DNA of 44,039 nucleotides from Bryobacterales bacterium (GTDB taxonomy: Bacteria > Acidobacteriota > Terriglobia > Bryobacterales > Bryobacteraceae). Each line of letters starts with the position of its first letter. Positions within the stretch are counted from its first letter, which is position 1. The notes below the pieces were generated by a model. That model saw only the letters and a program-made list of their open reading frames with translations, was not told where the DNA came from and ran no database searches. This document shows positions 8,002 to 15,182 of the stretch, piece by piece. The position numbers and the translations under genes were made by a program. Where the stretch lies: contig JADLDI010000090.1 of assembly GCA_020846745.1 (NCBI GenBank), positions 1 to 44,039 of the forward strand, read 5' to 3'.

Positions 8002-9120
8002 TCACCACGCAAACAACCACGATGTTCCCGGCCGCACACGATCCCACTCCTCCACTTCGGCCTTCTCAATAATCCGCTCGTACGTTTCCAAATACCGTGC
8101 TGTCATCATTTGCGCGGAAAACCGCGTCCGTGCGGCATCGCGGCACTCCTCGGGCGACAGTTCGCCTACGGCGTCGATCGCGTCGGCCATCTCTTTCACG
8201 TCCGACACCAGAAATCCGGTCCGGCCGTGCTCGATCACCTCAGGCAGCGCGCCGGACCGGAACGCCACTACCGGCGTGCCCGACGCGAGCGACTCCATCG
8301 CCACCAGCGAACTTGTTTCCGCTACCGTGCTCGGGATCAACAAACAGCGCGCATGCGACAACAGCTTCTTCTTCGTCCCGAGCTTCGCCGGACCGATAAA
8401 CCGCCGGCGGCTATCGAGGCGCGGTACGATTTCACTCTCGTAATACTTCAGATGCGTCTCGTACGGAAACACCTGTCCCGCCAGGATGCACTGCCGCTGC
8501 GCCTGCCGCGCGGCGTCGAGCGCCAGGTGGAAACCCTTTTCCGGACAGATCCGGCCCATCGCCAGGACATAGCGCCGCTGTCCGTTCAACCCATTGGAAT
8601 GGAACGAATTGACGTCGATTCCATTCGGCACGGGCGGCAGCATCAGCGAACTCGCCGGACACCGCCGCTGCTGCGTCGCCGACACGCAATTCATGTAGAA
8701 ATGCCGCCGCTTCAGCTTGAAGATCGAGTTCGGATACCAGTCCGGCGGCAAATGCAGCGTGGCCAGCACCGGTACATCGGTCCCCGGTATGTACTGGTGA
8801 AAATCCAGGCTGTGCATGTGAACTAAATCAATTCGATACTTACTCAGTGCCTCTCCGATTAACTGCCGGTGTATCTGTTGACCCCAGCGCCGCACCTTGT
8901 CGTTTAACTTCCCTTTAGCTTTTGCCGCCGGTATCAGGGTGCCAGTTACTTTCGACCCCTCCGCGGCGATGACGATCGACCGGTGTCCCGCTTTTATAAG
9001 TGCTCGATCCAACTGGGTAAGTACCTGTTCTGAGCCGCCCACCGCGTCGGGACCCACATCCGTCAACGGATAAGCAACGCTCAGAACTGTACGTGATATC
9101 GCATTAGAATCTTGGCCCAT
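8002..9120 (-). CDS. Family 4 glycosyltransferase (GT-B fold)
   Basis: A 372-residue glycosyltransferase. The N-terminal domain has VAYPLTDVGPDAVGGSEQVL, the Gly-rich acceptor loop of GT4 enzymes. The C-terminal domain has YVLAMGRICPEKGFHLALDA (phosphate-binding loop) and the E-x7-E motif region ETSSLVAMESLASGTPVVAF. The ATG at 9120 is chosen; the frame opens 27 bases earlier with TTG. Several basic residues precede the first hydrophobic helix, but there is no signal peptide, so it probably works at the inner face of the membrane. It is the first gene of the leftward set and is divergent from the sugar kinase across 132 bases that contain a repeat element. Donor and acceptor are unknown. Confidence 0.9.
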   Translation of the reverse strand: MGQDSNAISRTVLSVAYPLTDVGPDAVGGSEQVLTQLDRALIKAGHRSIVIAAEGSKVTGTLIPAAKAKGKLNDKVRRWGQQIHRQLIGEALSKYRIDLVHMHSLDFHQYIPGTDVPVLATLHLPPDWYPNSIFKLKRRHFYMNCVSATQQRRCPASSLMLPPVPNGIDVNSFHSNGLNGQRRYVLAMGRICPEKGFHLALDAARQAQRQCILAGQVFPYETHLKYYESEIVPRLDSRRRFIGPAKLGTKKKLLSHARCLLIPSTVAETSSLVAMESLASGTPVVAFRSGALPEVIEHGRTGFLVSDVKEMADAIDAVGELSPEECRDAARTRFSAQMMTARYLETYERIIEKAEVEEWDRVRPGTSWLFAW

Positions 9121-9189
9121 ATATGCAACGGCTGCGAAGTAGTGCAATTTCTATGCCTGCAGTTGGCCCTCCACTTGCCCCTTAGCTGT

Positions 9190-9234
9190 GGCGCAAGCTT
9201 TTTGGCTTGCCGGGACGGCATTTCTGCCGTTCCC
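9190..9234. repeat. Composite intergenic palindrome, second copy of GACGGCATTTCTGCC
   Basis: Two hairpins lie side by side. GCAAGC pairs with GCTTGC across the T-rich middle, and then GGGACGGCA (9212-9220) pairs with TGCCGTTCCC (9225-9234) around TTTC with one bulged T. The second hairpin repeats the core found at 5334-5348. It lies in the divergent gap between the glycosyltransferase and the sugar kinase, so it may be a mobile REP-like unit rather than a terminator. Confidence 0.7.
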
Positions 9235-9252
9235 GTCCTCCGTCGCCCAACG

Positions 9253-10197
9253 ATGAAACGCCCCAAATCCCGCGATGTGGTCCTGATCGGTGAATTCTTC
9301 ATTGACGAAATCCTGAGCGGATTCCAGGTCCTCCCCAAGCTTGGCGAGGAATCCTTTGCCCGCCGCTTCCATCGCGATGTGGGCGGAGGCGCGGCCATCA
9401 CGGCGTGCGGACTTGGCAAGCTCGGCCTCAACGTCGCCGTAATCGGCGCTGTCGGCAAGAAAGATGGCGCCTGGGTGATCGACCGCCTGTCCGCCTTCGG
9501 CGTCGACGCCTCCAAACTCGAGCGCCATCCCGAAGAACCCACCGCCCTGACCGTAAGCGTCTCCACCCGCGAAGACCGTGCGTTCTTCAGCTACTACGGC
9601 GCCAACGTCCGCCTGCCGCACATCCTACGCAAGCCGGAAACCCTCGAATTCATGGCCACCGCGCGCCACGTCCATTTCGCCTGCGCGCCCGACTCGGATC
9701 TCGATACACCGCTGTTCGCCTCGCTACGCCGCCGCGGCGTCCGCATTTCGATTGACGTCCAGTCTCACGTCAGCTGGCTGACTAAGCCCGAAAACCTCAC
9801 CATTCTCCGGCACTGCGACATGTTCTTCCCGAACGAACGCGAAGGCGAGTGGATCTCAGGCGAAGCGGGCGCCCATCGTGTCCTGCGCGCCCTGCGCGAC
9901 CAGGGTTTGCGCGGCGTTGCCCTCAAACTCGGCGGCAAAGGCGCGGCACTGCTGTGGCGGCGCCGCGAGTATCTCGACGACCCCTATCCTGCCGATACCA
10001 TCGACACCACCGGCGCCGGCGACTCATTCAATGCCGGCTTCATATACGCCTGGCTCCGTGGCGATAAACCCGAAACGTGCCTCAAGCTCGGCAACATGTG
10101 CGGCGCACTCTCCACACGCGGGCTGGGCGGCGTGGCTACCTTCCCGAGCGAACAGGAATTACTCGAACTCGAACAGGCAACACAAAGCAAATCATGA
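9253..10197 (+). CDS. PfkB-family carbohydrate kinase
   Basis: A 314-residue ribokinase-type kinase. The N-terminal sugar site is VVLIGEFFIDEIL then VGGGAAITACGLGKLG (residues 43-58, PfkB signature 1). The C-terminal signature DTTGAGDSFNAGF (251-263) gives the anion hole and the catalytic base Asp257. FFPNEREGEW (191-200) is the usual N-x-x-E magnesium motif. The ATG at 9253 is used; the frame opens earlier but the extra residues look non-coding. The enzyme should phosphorylate a monosaccharide or nucleoside with ATP in the cytoplasm. The stop overlaps the start of the GH4 gene (ATGA), so the kinase and glycosidase are translationally coupled. The sugar is not identifiable. Confidence 0.92.
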   Translation: MKRPKSRDVVLIGEFFIDEILSGFQVLPKLGEESFARRFHRDVGGGAAITACGLGKLGLNVAVIGAVGKKDGAWVIDRLSAFGVDASKLERHPEEPTALTVSVSTREDRAFFSYYGANVRLPHILRKPETLEFMATARHVHFACAPDSDLDTPLFASLRRRGVRISIDVQSHVSWLTKPENLTILRHCDMFFPNEREGEWISGEAGAHRVLRALRDQGLRGVALKLGGKGAALLWRRREYLDDPYPADTIDTTGAGDSFNAGFIYAWLRGDKPETCLKLGNMCGALSTRGLGGVATFPSEQELLELEQATQSKS

Positions 10198-11552
10198 AAG
10201 TAACCGTTATCGGGTGCGGACTCCGCACGCCTCTACTTATTCACGGCCTCGACCGTTCCGATCTTCCCATCGATGAGTTAGTCCTTTACGATATCGATCG
10301 GAACCGCGCCCAACTTATGACCACGCTCGGCCGGGCCGTCTCTACCCACGGCGTCATGCGCATCCGTCCCGCGGCCACGCTCGAAGACGCCATCGACGGC
10401 TGCCGGTTCGCCATTTCGAGCATCCGCGTGGGCGACATCGCCGCCCGTGCCCGCGACGAACGCATCATTATGGAGCACGGTTTCGCCGGACAGGAAACCA
10501 CCGGGCCCGGCGGCCTCGCCATGGCTCTGCGCACTGTTCCCGTTGCCATTGAACACGCCCGGGTGGTCGTCGAACGGGCCGCCCCAGGCGCCTGGATCGT
10601 CAACTTCACCAACCCTGCCGGACTCATCACCCAAGCCATTTCGACCGAAACCGGAGCCCGCGTAGCCGGCATCTGCGATACGCCCGCCGAACTGTTCTTC
10701 CGCATCTCGATAGCTTTGGGCGCTCGCCTCGAAGACGTGGAGTGCGAATACTTCGGCCTGAATCACCTCGGATGGGTGCGCCGTGTCAAGCTCCGCGGCG
10801 AAGATGTTACCCAGCAGTTACTAAGTGACGACAACAAACTCCGCAGCCTCTACCCGGCCGATCTCTTTCCGCCCGACCTGATCCGCGCCCTCGGCCTGAT
10901 CCCCACCGAATACCTGTTCTTCTATTACAACCGCGCCGCCGCCCATCGCAATCAACTAGCGGCTGGCGCCACCAGAGGCGAAGAGATCCTGATTCTCAAT
11001 CAACGCCTGCTCACTCAGCTCTACGCCGAAGCCGGCAAAGGCGACGTCGAGGCCGCCGTGCGGACTTACGCCAATTACCTCAACCGCCGCAATGCCAGTT
11101 ACCTCCAACTCGAAGCCGCCGCCGGTTCCGCCCTCACGCAACCCGATGTCGATTGGGACCCCTTCCAGGCCGTCACCGGCTATCACCGCATAGCCGTCGA
11201 AGCGATGCGAGCCCTAACCGGCGCCGCCCCTCAACAACTCGTCCTGAACGTGGCCAACCGCGGCGCTATCGACGACCTCTCGACCGAAGACGTAATCGAA
11301 ATCAACTGCGCAACCGACGCCCACGGCCCCACTCCGATGAAGATCGGCCCACTGCCAAGAGCGGTCCAAGGCCTGGTGACGTCTGTAAAGGCATACGAGC
11401 GCTTAGCCCTACAAGCGGCAAAGCGTGGATCGCTTTCGCTGGCAACCCACGCCCTGTTCACCAACCCAATCGTAGGCGACTGGCAAGCCGCCCACGACAC
11501 CCTAAAAGCTTTAATAAACAGCGATCCGCAACACCTGGGAGTTTATAACTAG
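10194..11552 (+). CDS. GH4 family NAD/metal-dependent glycosidase (CelF/LicH-like)
   Basis: A 452-residue GH4 enzyme. The Rossmann start is KVTVIGCGLRTPLL. The family motifs follow: GFAGQETTGPGG (97-107), NFTNPAG (137-143), the metal-binding Cys161 in ICDTP (160-164) and His191 in FGLNHLGW (187-194). GH4 enzymes use NAD and Mn2+ in an oxidation-elimination mechanism to split 6-phospho-beta-glucosides, alpha-galactosides or related sugars. Most relatives have C-N-x-P or C-H-x-P at the metal Cys; here it is C-D-T-P, which may change sugar or phosphate recognition. It overlaps the PfkB kinase gene by 4 bases. Length fits the family (430-480 residues). Confidence 0.9.
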   Translation: MKVTVIGCGLRTPLLIHGLDRSDLPIDELVLYDIDRNRAQLMTTLGRAVSTHGVMRIRPAATLEDAIDGCRFAISSIRVGDIAARARDERIIMEHGFAGQETTGPGGLAMALRTVPVAIEHARVVVERAAPGAWIVNFTNPAGLITQAISTETGARVAGICDTPAELFFRISIALGARLEDVECEYFGLNHLGWVRRVKLRGEDVTQQLLSDDNKLRSLYPADLFPPDLIRALGLIPTEYLFFYYNRAAAHRNQLAAGATRGEEILILNQRLLTQLYAEAGKGDVEAAVRTYANYLNRRNASYLQLEAAAGSALTQPDVDWDPFQAVTGYHRIAVEAMRALTGAAPQQLVLNVANRGAIDDLSTEDVIEINCATDAHGPTPMKIGPLPRAVQGLVTSVKAYERLALQAAKRGSLSLATHALFTNPIVGDWQAAHDTLKALINSDPQHLGVYN

Positions 11553-11603
11553 CTCAGGCAAGCGGCGCGCGGCGGCCGGCGCTCGTTGGCGCGCTCCTTT
11601 CGT

Positions 11604-11626
11604 GTATATACGGCATCTGTATATAC
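11604..11626. promoter_or_regulatory. Inverted repeat GTATATA-N9-TATATAC upstream of an orphan antitoxin
   Basis: Perfect 7-base arms flank a 9-base spacer, 49 bases before the antitoxin start. The site reads like an autoregulatory operator over a -10 region, as is usual for toxin-antitoxin promoters. A short TATAC-CGT-GTATA palindrome occurs near the integrase at 34338-34350. Binding is inferred only. Confidence 0.55.
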
Positions 11627-11631
11627 TGACC

Positions 11632-11694
11632 GTGGTTACCGCCTACGATATGAACGCAGCGGAAAGGAGTAAATATGCCGCGCAAATCGACTAG
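11632..11694 (+). pseudogene. C-terminal remnant of a BrnT/DUF497-type toxin
   Basis: The frame opens with GTG at 11632 and reads VVTAYDMNAAERSKY before stopping at 11692-11694. This resembles the final stretch of DUF497/BrnT toxins (ITAYDMN-x-AE-R-R-Y), the usual partners of the CopG-type antitoxin whose ATG lies at 11675. The remnant overlaps that antitoxin by 20 bases, as intact toxins of this kind often do. No toxin N-terminus is seen upstream; 11553-11603 is short and non-coding. This is my reading of a very short stretch, so it remains tentative. Confidence 0.5.
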
Positions 11695-12016
11695 CCCCTC
11701 TCCATTCAAATCCGAAGCCGAAGAGGCCGATTGGTATGCCTCCCCTCAAGGGCGGCGGCAAACCCGGCGCGAGTTCTCCCGCGCCCTTCGCGACGGTTCC
11801 CTCATCTCCTCACCCGGTCTCAAAATCAAGAAGACCGACCCCAAGCTGCTGGAGACCCTGATGCAGCAGGCGAAAGAGAGCGCAACCCGGCCCGTTTCCC
11901 TCCGTATCCCGGTTGTAGACCTGGAAACAGCTAAGCGCCTGGCTGCGAACTCTGGCGTCGGCTATCAGACCGTCCTCAAACGTGCGATTCGCGAAGGCCT
12001 GAAGAAGGCGGTATAA
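11675..12016 (+). CDS. CopG-type (BrnA/COG5304-like) antitoxin, apparently orphan
   Basis: A 113-residue protein. The N-terminus has PFKSEAEEADWYASPQGRR, the acidic toxin-facing segment of the CopG_antitoxin family. The C-terminus is a ribbon-helix-helix: RPVSLRIPVVDLETAKRLA (the beta strand and helix A) and GVGYQTVLKRAIREGL (helix B). A strong AAGGAG precedes the ATG. Partner toxins are BrnT-like ribonucleases encoded just upstream; here only a C-terminal scrap of one is visible. If so, the protein may now serve only as a repressor at the inverted repeat upstream, or may neutralise a toxin encoded elsewhere. Confidence 0.85.
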   Translation: MPRKSTSPSPFKSEAEEADWYASPQGRRQTRREFSRALRDGSLISSPGLKIKKTDPKLLETLMQQAKESATRPVSLRIPVVDLETAKRLAANSGVGYQTVLKRAIREGLKKAV

Positions 12017-12030
12017 CCACGCCGCCCCGG

Positions 12031-12732
12031 TTAGTGCCGCTCCCTCGGCGAAAACGACGTCAACGTCTTCACCAGCGCACTAGCCTCCGCCGGCATCGTC
12101 ACCTTTCCGTTCACGATCTCTTTATTCGTCAACGCCCGCCCGTACAGCGCCTGGTTATCGTCCTTATCCTCCCGCAACGTCGACCCCTCTAACGCTACAC
12201 CCGCAAACGCCCCACGCGCCCGCGACCAGCCCAGTATCTTCGCCCGCATATACGCATCCGTGTTCGCCTGCGCCTGCCTTCCTACCGGACCCGCCATCGC
12301 CGCCGCTTCCGCGCCGATCTTAAACTCGCTGTTCAGAATTCTCTCGCCCTCCTCGTTCATCACCAGCAGAAACACATCCGTCTCGGCCCCGCCGATCTGG
12401 AAGCCAACGCTGCCGCCTTCTAACCGCACATTCGCCGGCGCCGACCATCCGCGATCGTTCTTTCCACGGCACGTGATGAATCCTTTCCCATACTTCGCGC
12501 CCACGATAAAGGCGCCCTGCTTCATCCCCGGTATGATTACGGCGCATTGCGCTTTCTCGATCAAGTCCCGCGGTATCTCCTTCTCCGGAACCGCCATTAC
12601 TTCCCGCAGCGCCATTTCCGCGTTCCGCAGCCGCTCGCGAACCTCGGCCGCCCGCTTGTTGTCCGCTCCAAGCGCCAGCACTCCACTGAGCGCCAGACAC
12701 CACACACCGATACTTACTGTTGTTGTTCTCAT
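12031..12732 (-). CDS. SYLF-domain (Ysc84-like) secreted lipid-binding protein
   Basis: A 233-residue protein with a signal peptide (MRTTTVSIGVWCLALSGVLA) followed by the SYLF/Ysc84 fold. Markers are CAVIIPGMKQGAFIVGAKYGKGF (about residues 64-86), GGSVGFQIGGAETDVFLLVM and the downstream AYMRAKILGWSRARGAFAGVALEGS. SYLF proteins bind phosphoinositides or other lipids in eukaryotes; bacterial versions are periplasmic and of unknown role. The start at 12732 is chosen for the signal peptide; the frame extends upstream into the promoter shared with the divergent UdgX gene, 70 bases away. Confidence 0.88.
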   Translation of the reverse strand: MRTTTVSIGVWCLALSGVLALGADNKRAAEVRERLRNAEMALREVMAVPEKEIPRDLIEKAQCAVIIPGMKQGAFIVGAKYGKGFITCRGKNDRGWSAPANVRLEGGSVGFQIGGAETDVFLLVMNEEGERILNSEFKIGAEAAAMAGPVGRQAQANTDAYMRAKILGWSRARGAFAGVALEGSTLREDKDDNQALYGRALTNKEIVNGKVTMPAEASALVKTLTSFSPRERH

Positions 12733-12802
12733 GGTCTTTTGCGACTGCAATCCCCATACCGCATCAGAGTTCCCTGGCCAACTCCGTGCACCACAACACG
12801 AC

Positions 12803-13435
12803 ATGCAGAACTCGGCCACCCCATTCATCCCGCCTCATCCCACGCTCGCCACTCTCCCCCAAGCCGCCCAATCCTGCCGCGGGTGCGACCTCTACCTGCA
12901 CGCCACCCAGGCCGTGATGGGCGAAGGACCCGCCACCGCCCGTCTCGTCTTAATCGGTGAACAACCCGGCGATCAGGAAGACCAACAGGGCCGCCCCTTC
13001 GTCGGACCCGCCGGACGCCTCCTCAACCAAGCCCTCGACGAGGCGGGCATCGACCGCAACCAGGTCTACGTCACCAATTCCGTCAAGCATTTCAAATTTG
13101 AAGAACGCGGCAAACGGCGCATCCACAAGAAGCCATCGGCCGCCGAGGTCCAGGCGTGCCAGCCGTGGCTTCAAACCGAACTCAGCCTGTTGAAGCCCGA
13201 ACTGGTAGTGTGCCTAGGCGCTACCGCCGCCCAATCTCTGTTAGGGAAACAGTTCCGCCTCACCGCGGACCGCGGGCGTATCTTCCCTCACGCCTGGGCT
13301 AAACGCATCCTCGCCACAATCCACCCCTCAGCCCTACTCCGCCTGCGCGACTCCGCGGACCGAAAGAGAGAATTTACACGCTTAGTCCACGACCTGGAAA
13401 CTGCCCTCAGCGGAAATGTTTTCGCACCAGAGTAA
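12803..13435 (+). CDS. udgX: UdgX-type uracil-DNA glycosylase that can bind DNA covalently
   Basis: A 210-residue family 4-like uracil-DNA glycosylase. The motif GEQPGDQED (52-60) with Gln54 is the UdgX form of motif A. KRRIH at 104-108 is the UdgX-specific loop; its His (His108 here, His109 in the Mycobacterium smegmatis protein) forms a covalent bond with the deoxyribose after uracil removal. HPSALLR (174-180) is motif B. Cys25, Cys28, Cys119 and Cys137 are well placed to hold a 4Fe-4S cluster. The ATG at 12803 is used because earlier frame sequence overlaps the SYLF gene. The protein is cytoplasmic, and is divergent from the SYLF gene. Family level is firm from the KRRIH and GEQPG motifs. 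Confidence 0.93.
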   Translation: MQNSATPFIPPHPTLATLPQAAQSCRGCDLYLHATQAVMGEGPATARLVLIGEQPGDQEDQQGRPFVGPAGRLLNQALDEAGIDRNQVYVTNSVKHFKFEERGKRRIHKKPSAAEVQACQPWLQTELSLLKPELVVCLGATAAQSLLGKQFRLTADRGRIFPHAWAKRILATIHPSALLRLRDSADRKREFTRLVHDLETALSGNVFAPE

Positions 13436-13491
13436 ATCTCTCACCCATGCGATACCCCACTCGTGCCGCCAACAGGGACATTCGCCCCACA

Positions 13492-13902
13492 CTAATTCGT
13501 CTCCTCCAACATCCCCCGCAACCGCGTTCCGATCTGCAAATACTCGTCAAGCTGCATCGGCTTGATGAAATGCGCATCCACCCCAAGCCGCAGCAATATA
13601 TCCCGGTCTTTCGGCGCCGCTGACGACGTCCACGTCACCACCAGCGTTCCGTCCATATTCCGGTCGTTGCGCACCGCCTTCACGATGTCGAATCCGCTTG
13701 CCTTCGGAAGGTTTAAATCCAGCACGATCAGCTTCGGTTTCGACTGCGTCACCGCATCGTGTTTCAGTTGCTGCAGTGCCTGCTCGCCATCACTGATTAC
13801 TTCCAGTGAATGCCCCCCCAACCCCGCATTGCGTAATGCTTCGCGCAGCAGGAAAACGTCTGCCGGATTGTCCTCCACCACTAATATCTTTTGTGCGTTC
13901 AT
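13492..13902 (-). CDS. Single-domain response regulator (Rcp1-like receiver)
   Basis: A 136-residue receiver domain and nothing else. The acidic pair is Glu10-Asp11 (VVEDNPAD), the phospho-acceptor is Asp62 in VLDLNLPKASG, the switch Thr/Ser is in TSS (92-94), and the conserved Lys is Lys114 (IKP). The VFLLREAL helix and LNLPKASGFDI are typical of the Rcp1 group that relays phosphate from phytochrome-like or hybrid kinases. No kinase is encoded in the window, so the partner is elsewhere. It has a short gap of 59 bases downstream of the ferritin-like gene and may share its transcript. Confidence 0.93.
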   Translation of the reverse strand: MNAQKILVVEDNPADVFLLREALRNAGLGGHSLEVISDGEQALQQLKHDAVTQSKPKLIVLDLNLPKASGFDIVKAVRNDRNMDGTLVVTWTSSAAPKDRDILLRLGVDAHFIKPMQLDEYLQIGTRLRGMLEETN

Positions 13903-13961
13903 TGTCGTTCTGGCGGGCGATTCGACAGGGAACCGCCCGCTTTCCTCTGATTCTTCAGATG

Positions 13962-14927
13962 TTATTGGCGTCGTACAAGTTTGTTAAAGTTGCTGCGCGC
14001 GCCGCCGGACGTTTTCTCCTGAACCACCAGGGCCAGGCCGTTCTCATCGAACTGGTCGAAAAACTCGTCCCAACTGATCTCCTGCAGCGACTCCTCGCCC
14101 GAAAATCCCGGAAAATCCAGCCGGATCATGCCGGTGTCGTTCTTCTTGCGGCCCGTGCCTTTGACACATGCCGGATGCGCGCCGCGCTCTTCCGCCCACT
14201 GCTTGATCTCGTCGTGATCGGTCAGCATATGCGACAGCTTGCTGCCGCCGGCATTGCCGCTGCCACGGCCGGCGGAAGCCTTGCGGCCATTGCCGTTTGA
14301 AGCTTTGCGGCCATTAGAGGAGCGGCCGGACGAAGCAGAGGCAGACTTGCCGTTTTTCCCATTGGAAGCAGACGACGACCGTCCGCGTCCTCGCCCCCGC
14401 GACTGCCCTTGCCCTTCTTCCTCTTCCATCCCCATTCCCGCCGTCTTCGCCTCTTTGATCAACTGCGACGACAGCGCCTTCAACCGCCGGTCCATTTCCT
14501 TCTCTTCTTCGAGCGTCTCGTTCAACAGCTGGGCGGCTTCCTTCATCCCGAGCGCCTTGGCCATCTCCTGCGCTGCGATATAGCCCGCCATCTCGTAGTG
14601 CTCCACCTTGCGCCCCGCGCCGGCGATCGCGCAATCGGTCACTTCCTCGCGGCCTTTTTCCTCCATTACCTCCTGGCCCTCTTCGAGCAGGCCCTTCATT
14701 CCTTTACATGGTTTGCTCTTGGCGCGCTGTCCCAGTTGTTCGAATATCTGTTCCAGGCGCCCTATCTGGCCCTTTGTCTCTTGTACGTGCGTCCGGAAAG
14801 CATTCGCCAACTCGTCATTGGCGGCGTTTTTGGCAATCCGCGGCAGTGCGCGTAATAGCTGCTTTTCGGCATCGTAAAGATCTTTGACTTCGCTGAGAAA
14901 CAAATCTGCGGGAGTCGAATTCGGCAT
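13962..14927 (-). CDS. DUF892 (YciE/YciF) ferritin-like protein fused to a second stress domain
   Basis: A 321-residue protein in three parts. Residues 1-160 are a DUF892 four-helix bundle (DLFLSEVKDLYDAEKQLLRA at the start, HYEMAGYIAAQEMA later) with Glu and His residues placed as in di-iron bundles. Residues about 170-232 are a Ser/Gly/Arg/Asn-rich, low-complexity linker. Residues 233-321 (TDHDEIKQWAEERGAHPA to FNKLVRRQ) match, from memory, a small domain usually found alone in stress loci and sometimes mislabelled a glucan branching protein. DUF892 proteins are linked to stress and glycogen-body contexts in enterobacteria. The fusion suggests both domains act on one target. Confidence 0.85.
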   Translation of the reverse strand: MPNSTPADLFLSEVKDLYDAEKQLLRALPRIAKNAANDELANAFRTHVQETKGQIGRLEQIFEQLGQRAKSKPCKGMKGLLEEGQEVMEEKGREEVTDCAIAGAGRKVEHYEMAGYIAAQEMAKALGMKEAAQLLNETLEEEKEMDRRLKALSSQLIKEAKTAGMGMEEEEGQGQSRGRGRGRSSSASNGKNGKSASASSGRSSNGRKASNGNGRKASAGRGSGNAGGSKLSHMLTDHDEIKQWAEERGAHPACVKGTGRKKNDTGMIRLDFPGFSGEESLQEISWDEFFDQFDENGLALVVQEKTSGGARSNFNKLVRRQ

Positions 14928-15182
14928 GTCTGCTTAATTGCAATTCCCCCGCCAAATCCATACGCACTGTATCGCTTCTTTCCTAACGCGAAGTTTCTTC
15001 CCATGCAACGCCTTGCCTTGCACACCTTTTCCAGGTGCTACGCCTTGTCTGCGTTCCCTATCACTTACAGCGGTTTTTTGCTGCCAAACCCGTTTGGTAT
15101 GCCAAGTGCTCCATGCCTGTTCACGCCCAAAGCGCGGCCGCGTCCGAGCTTGAAGCGTGGATCTTTACCAAGGAGTATCACT

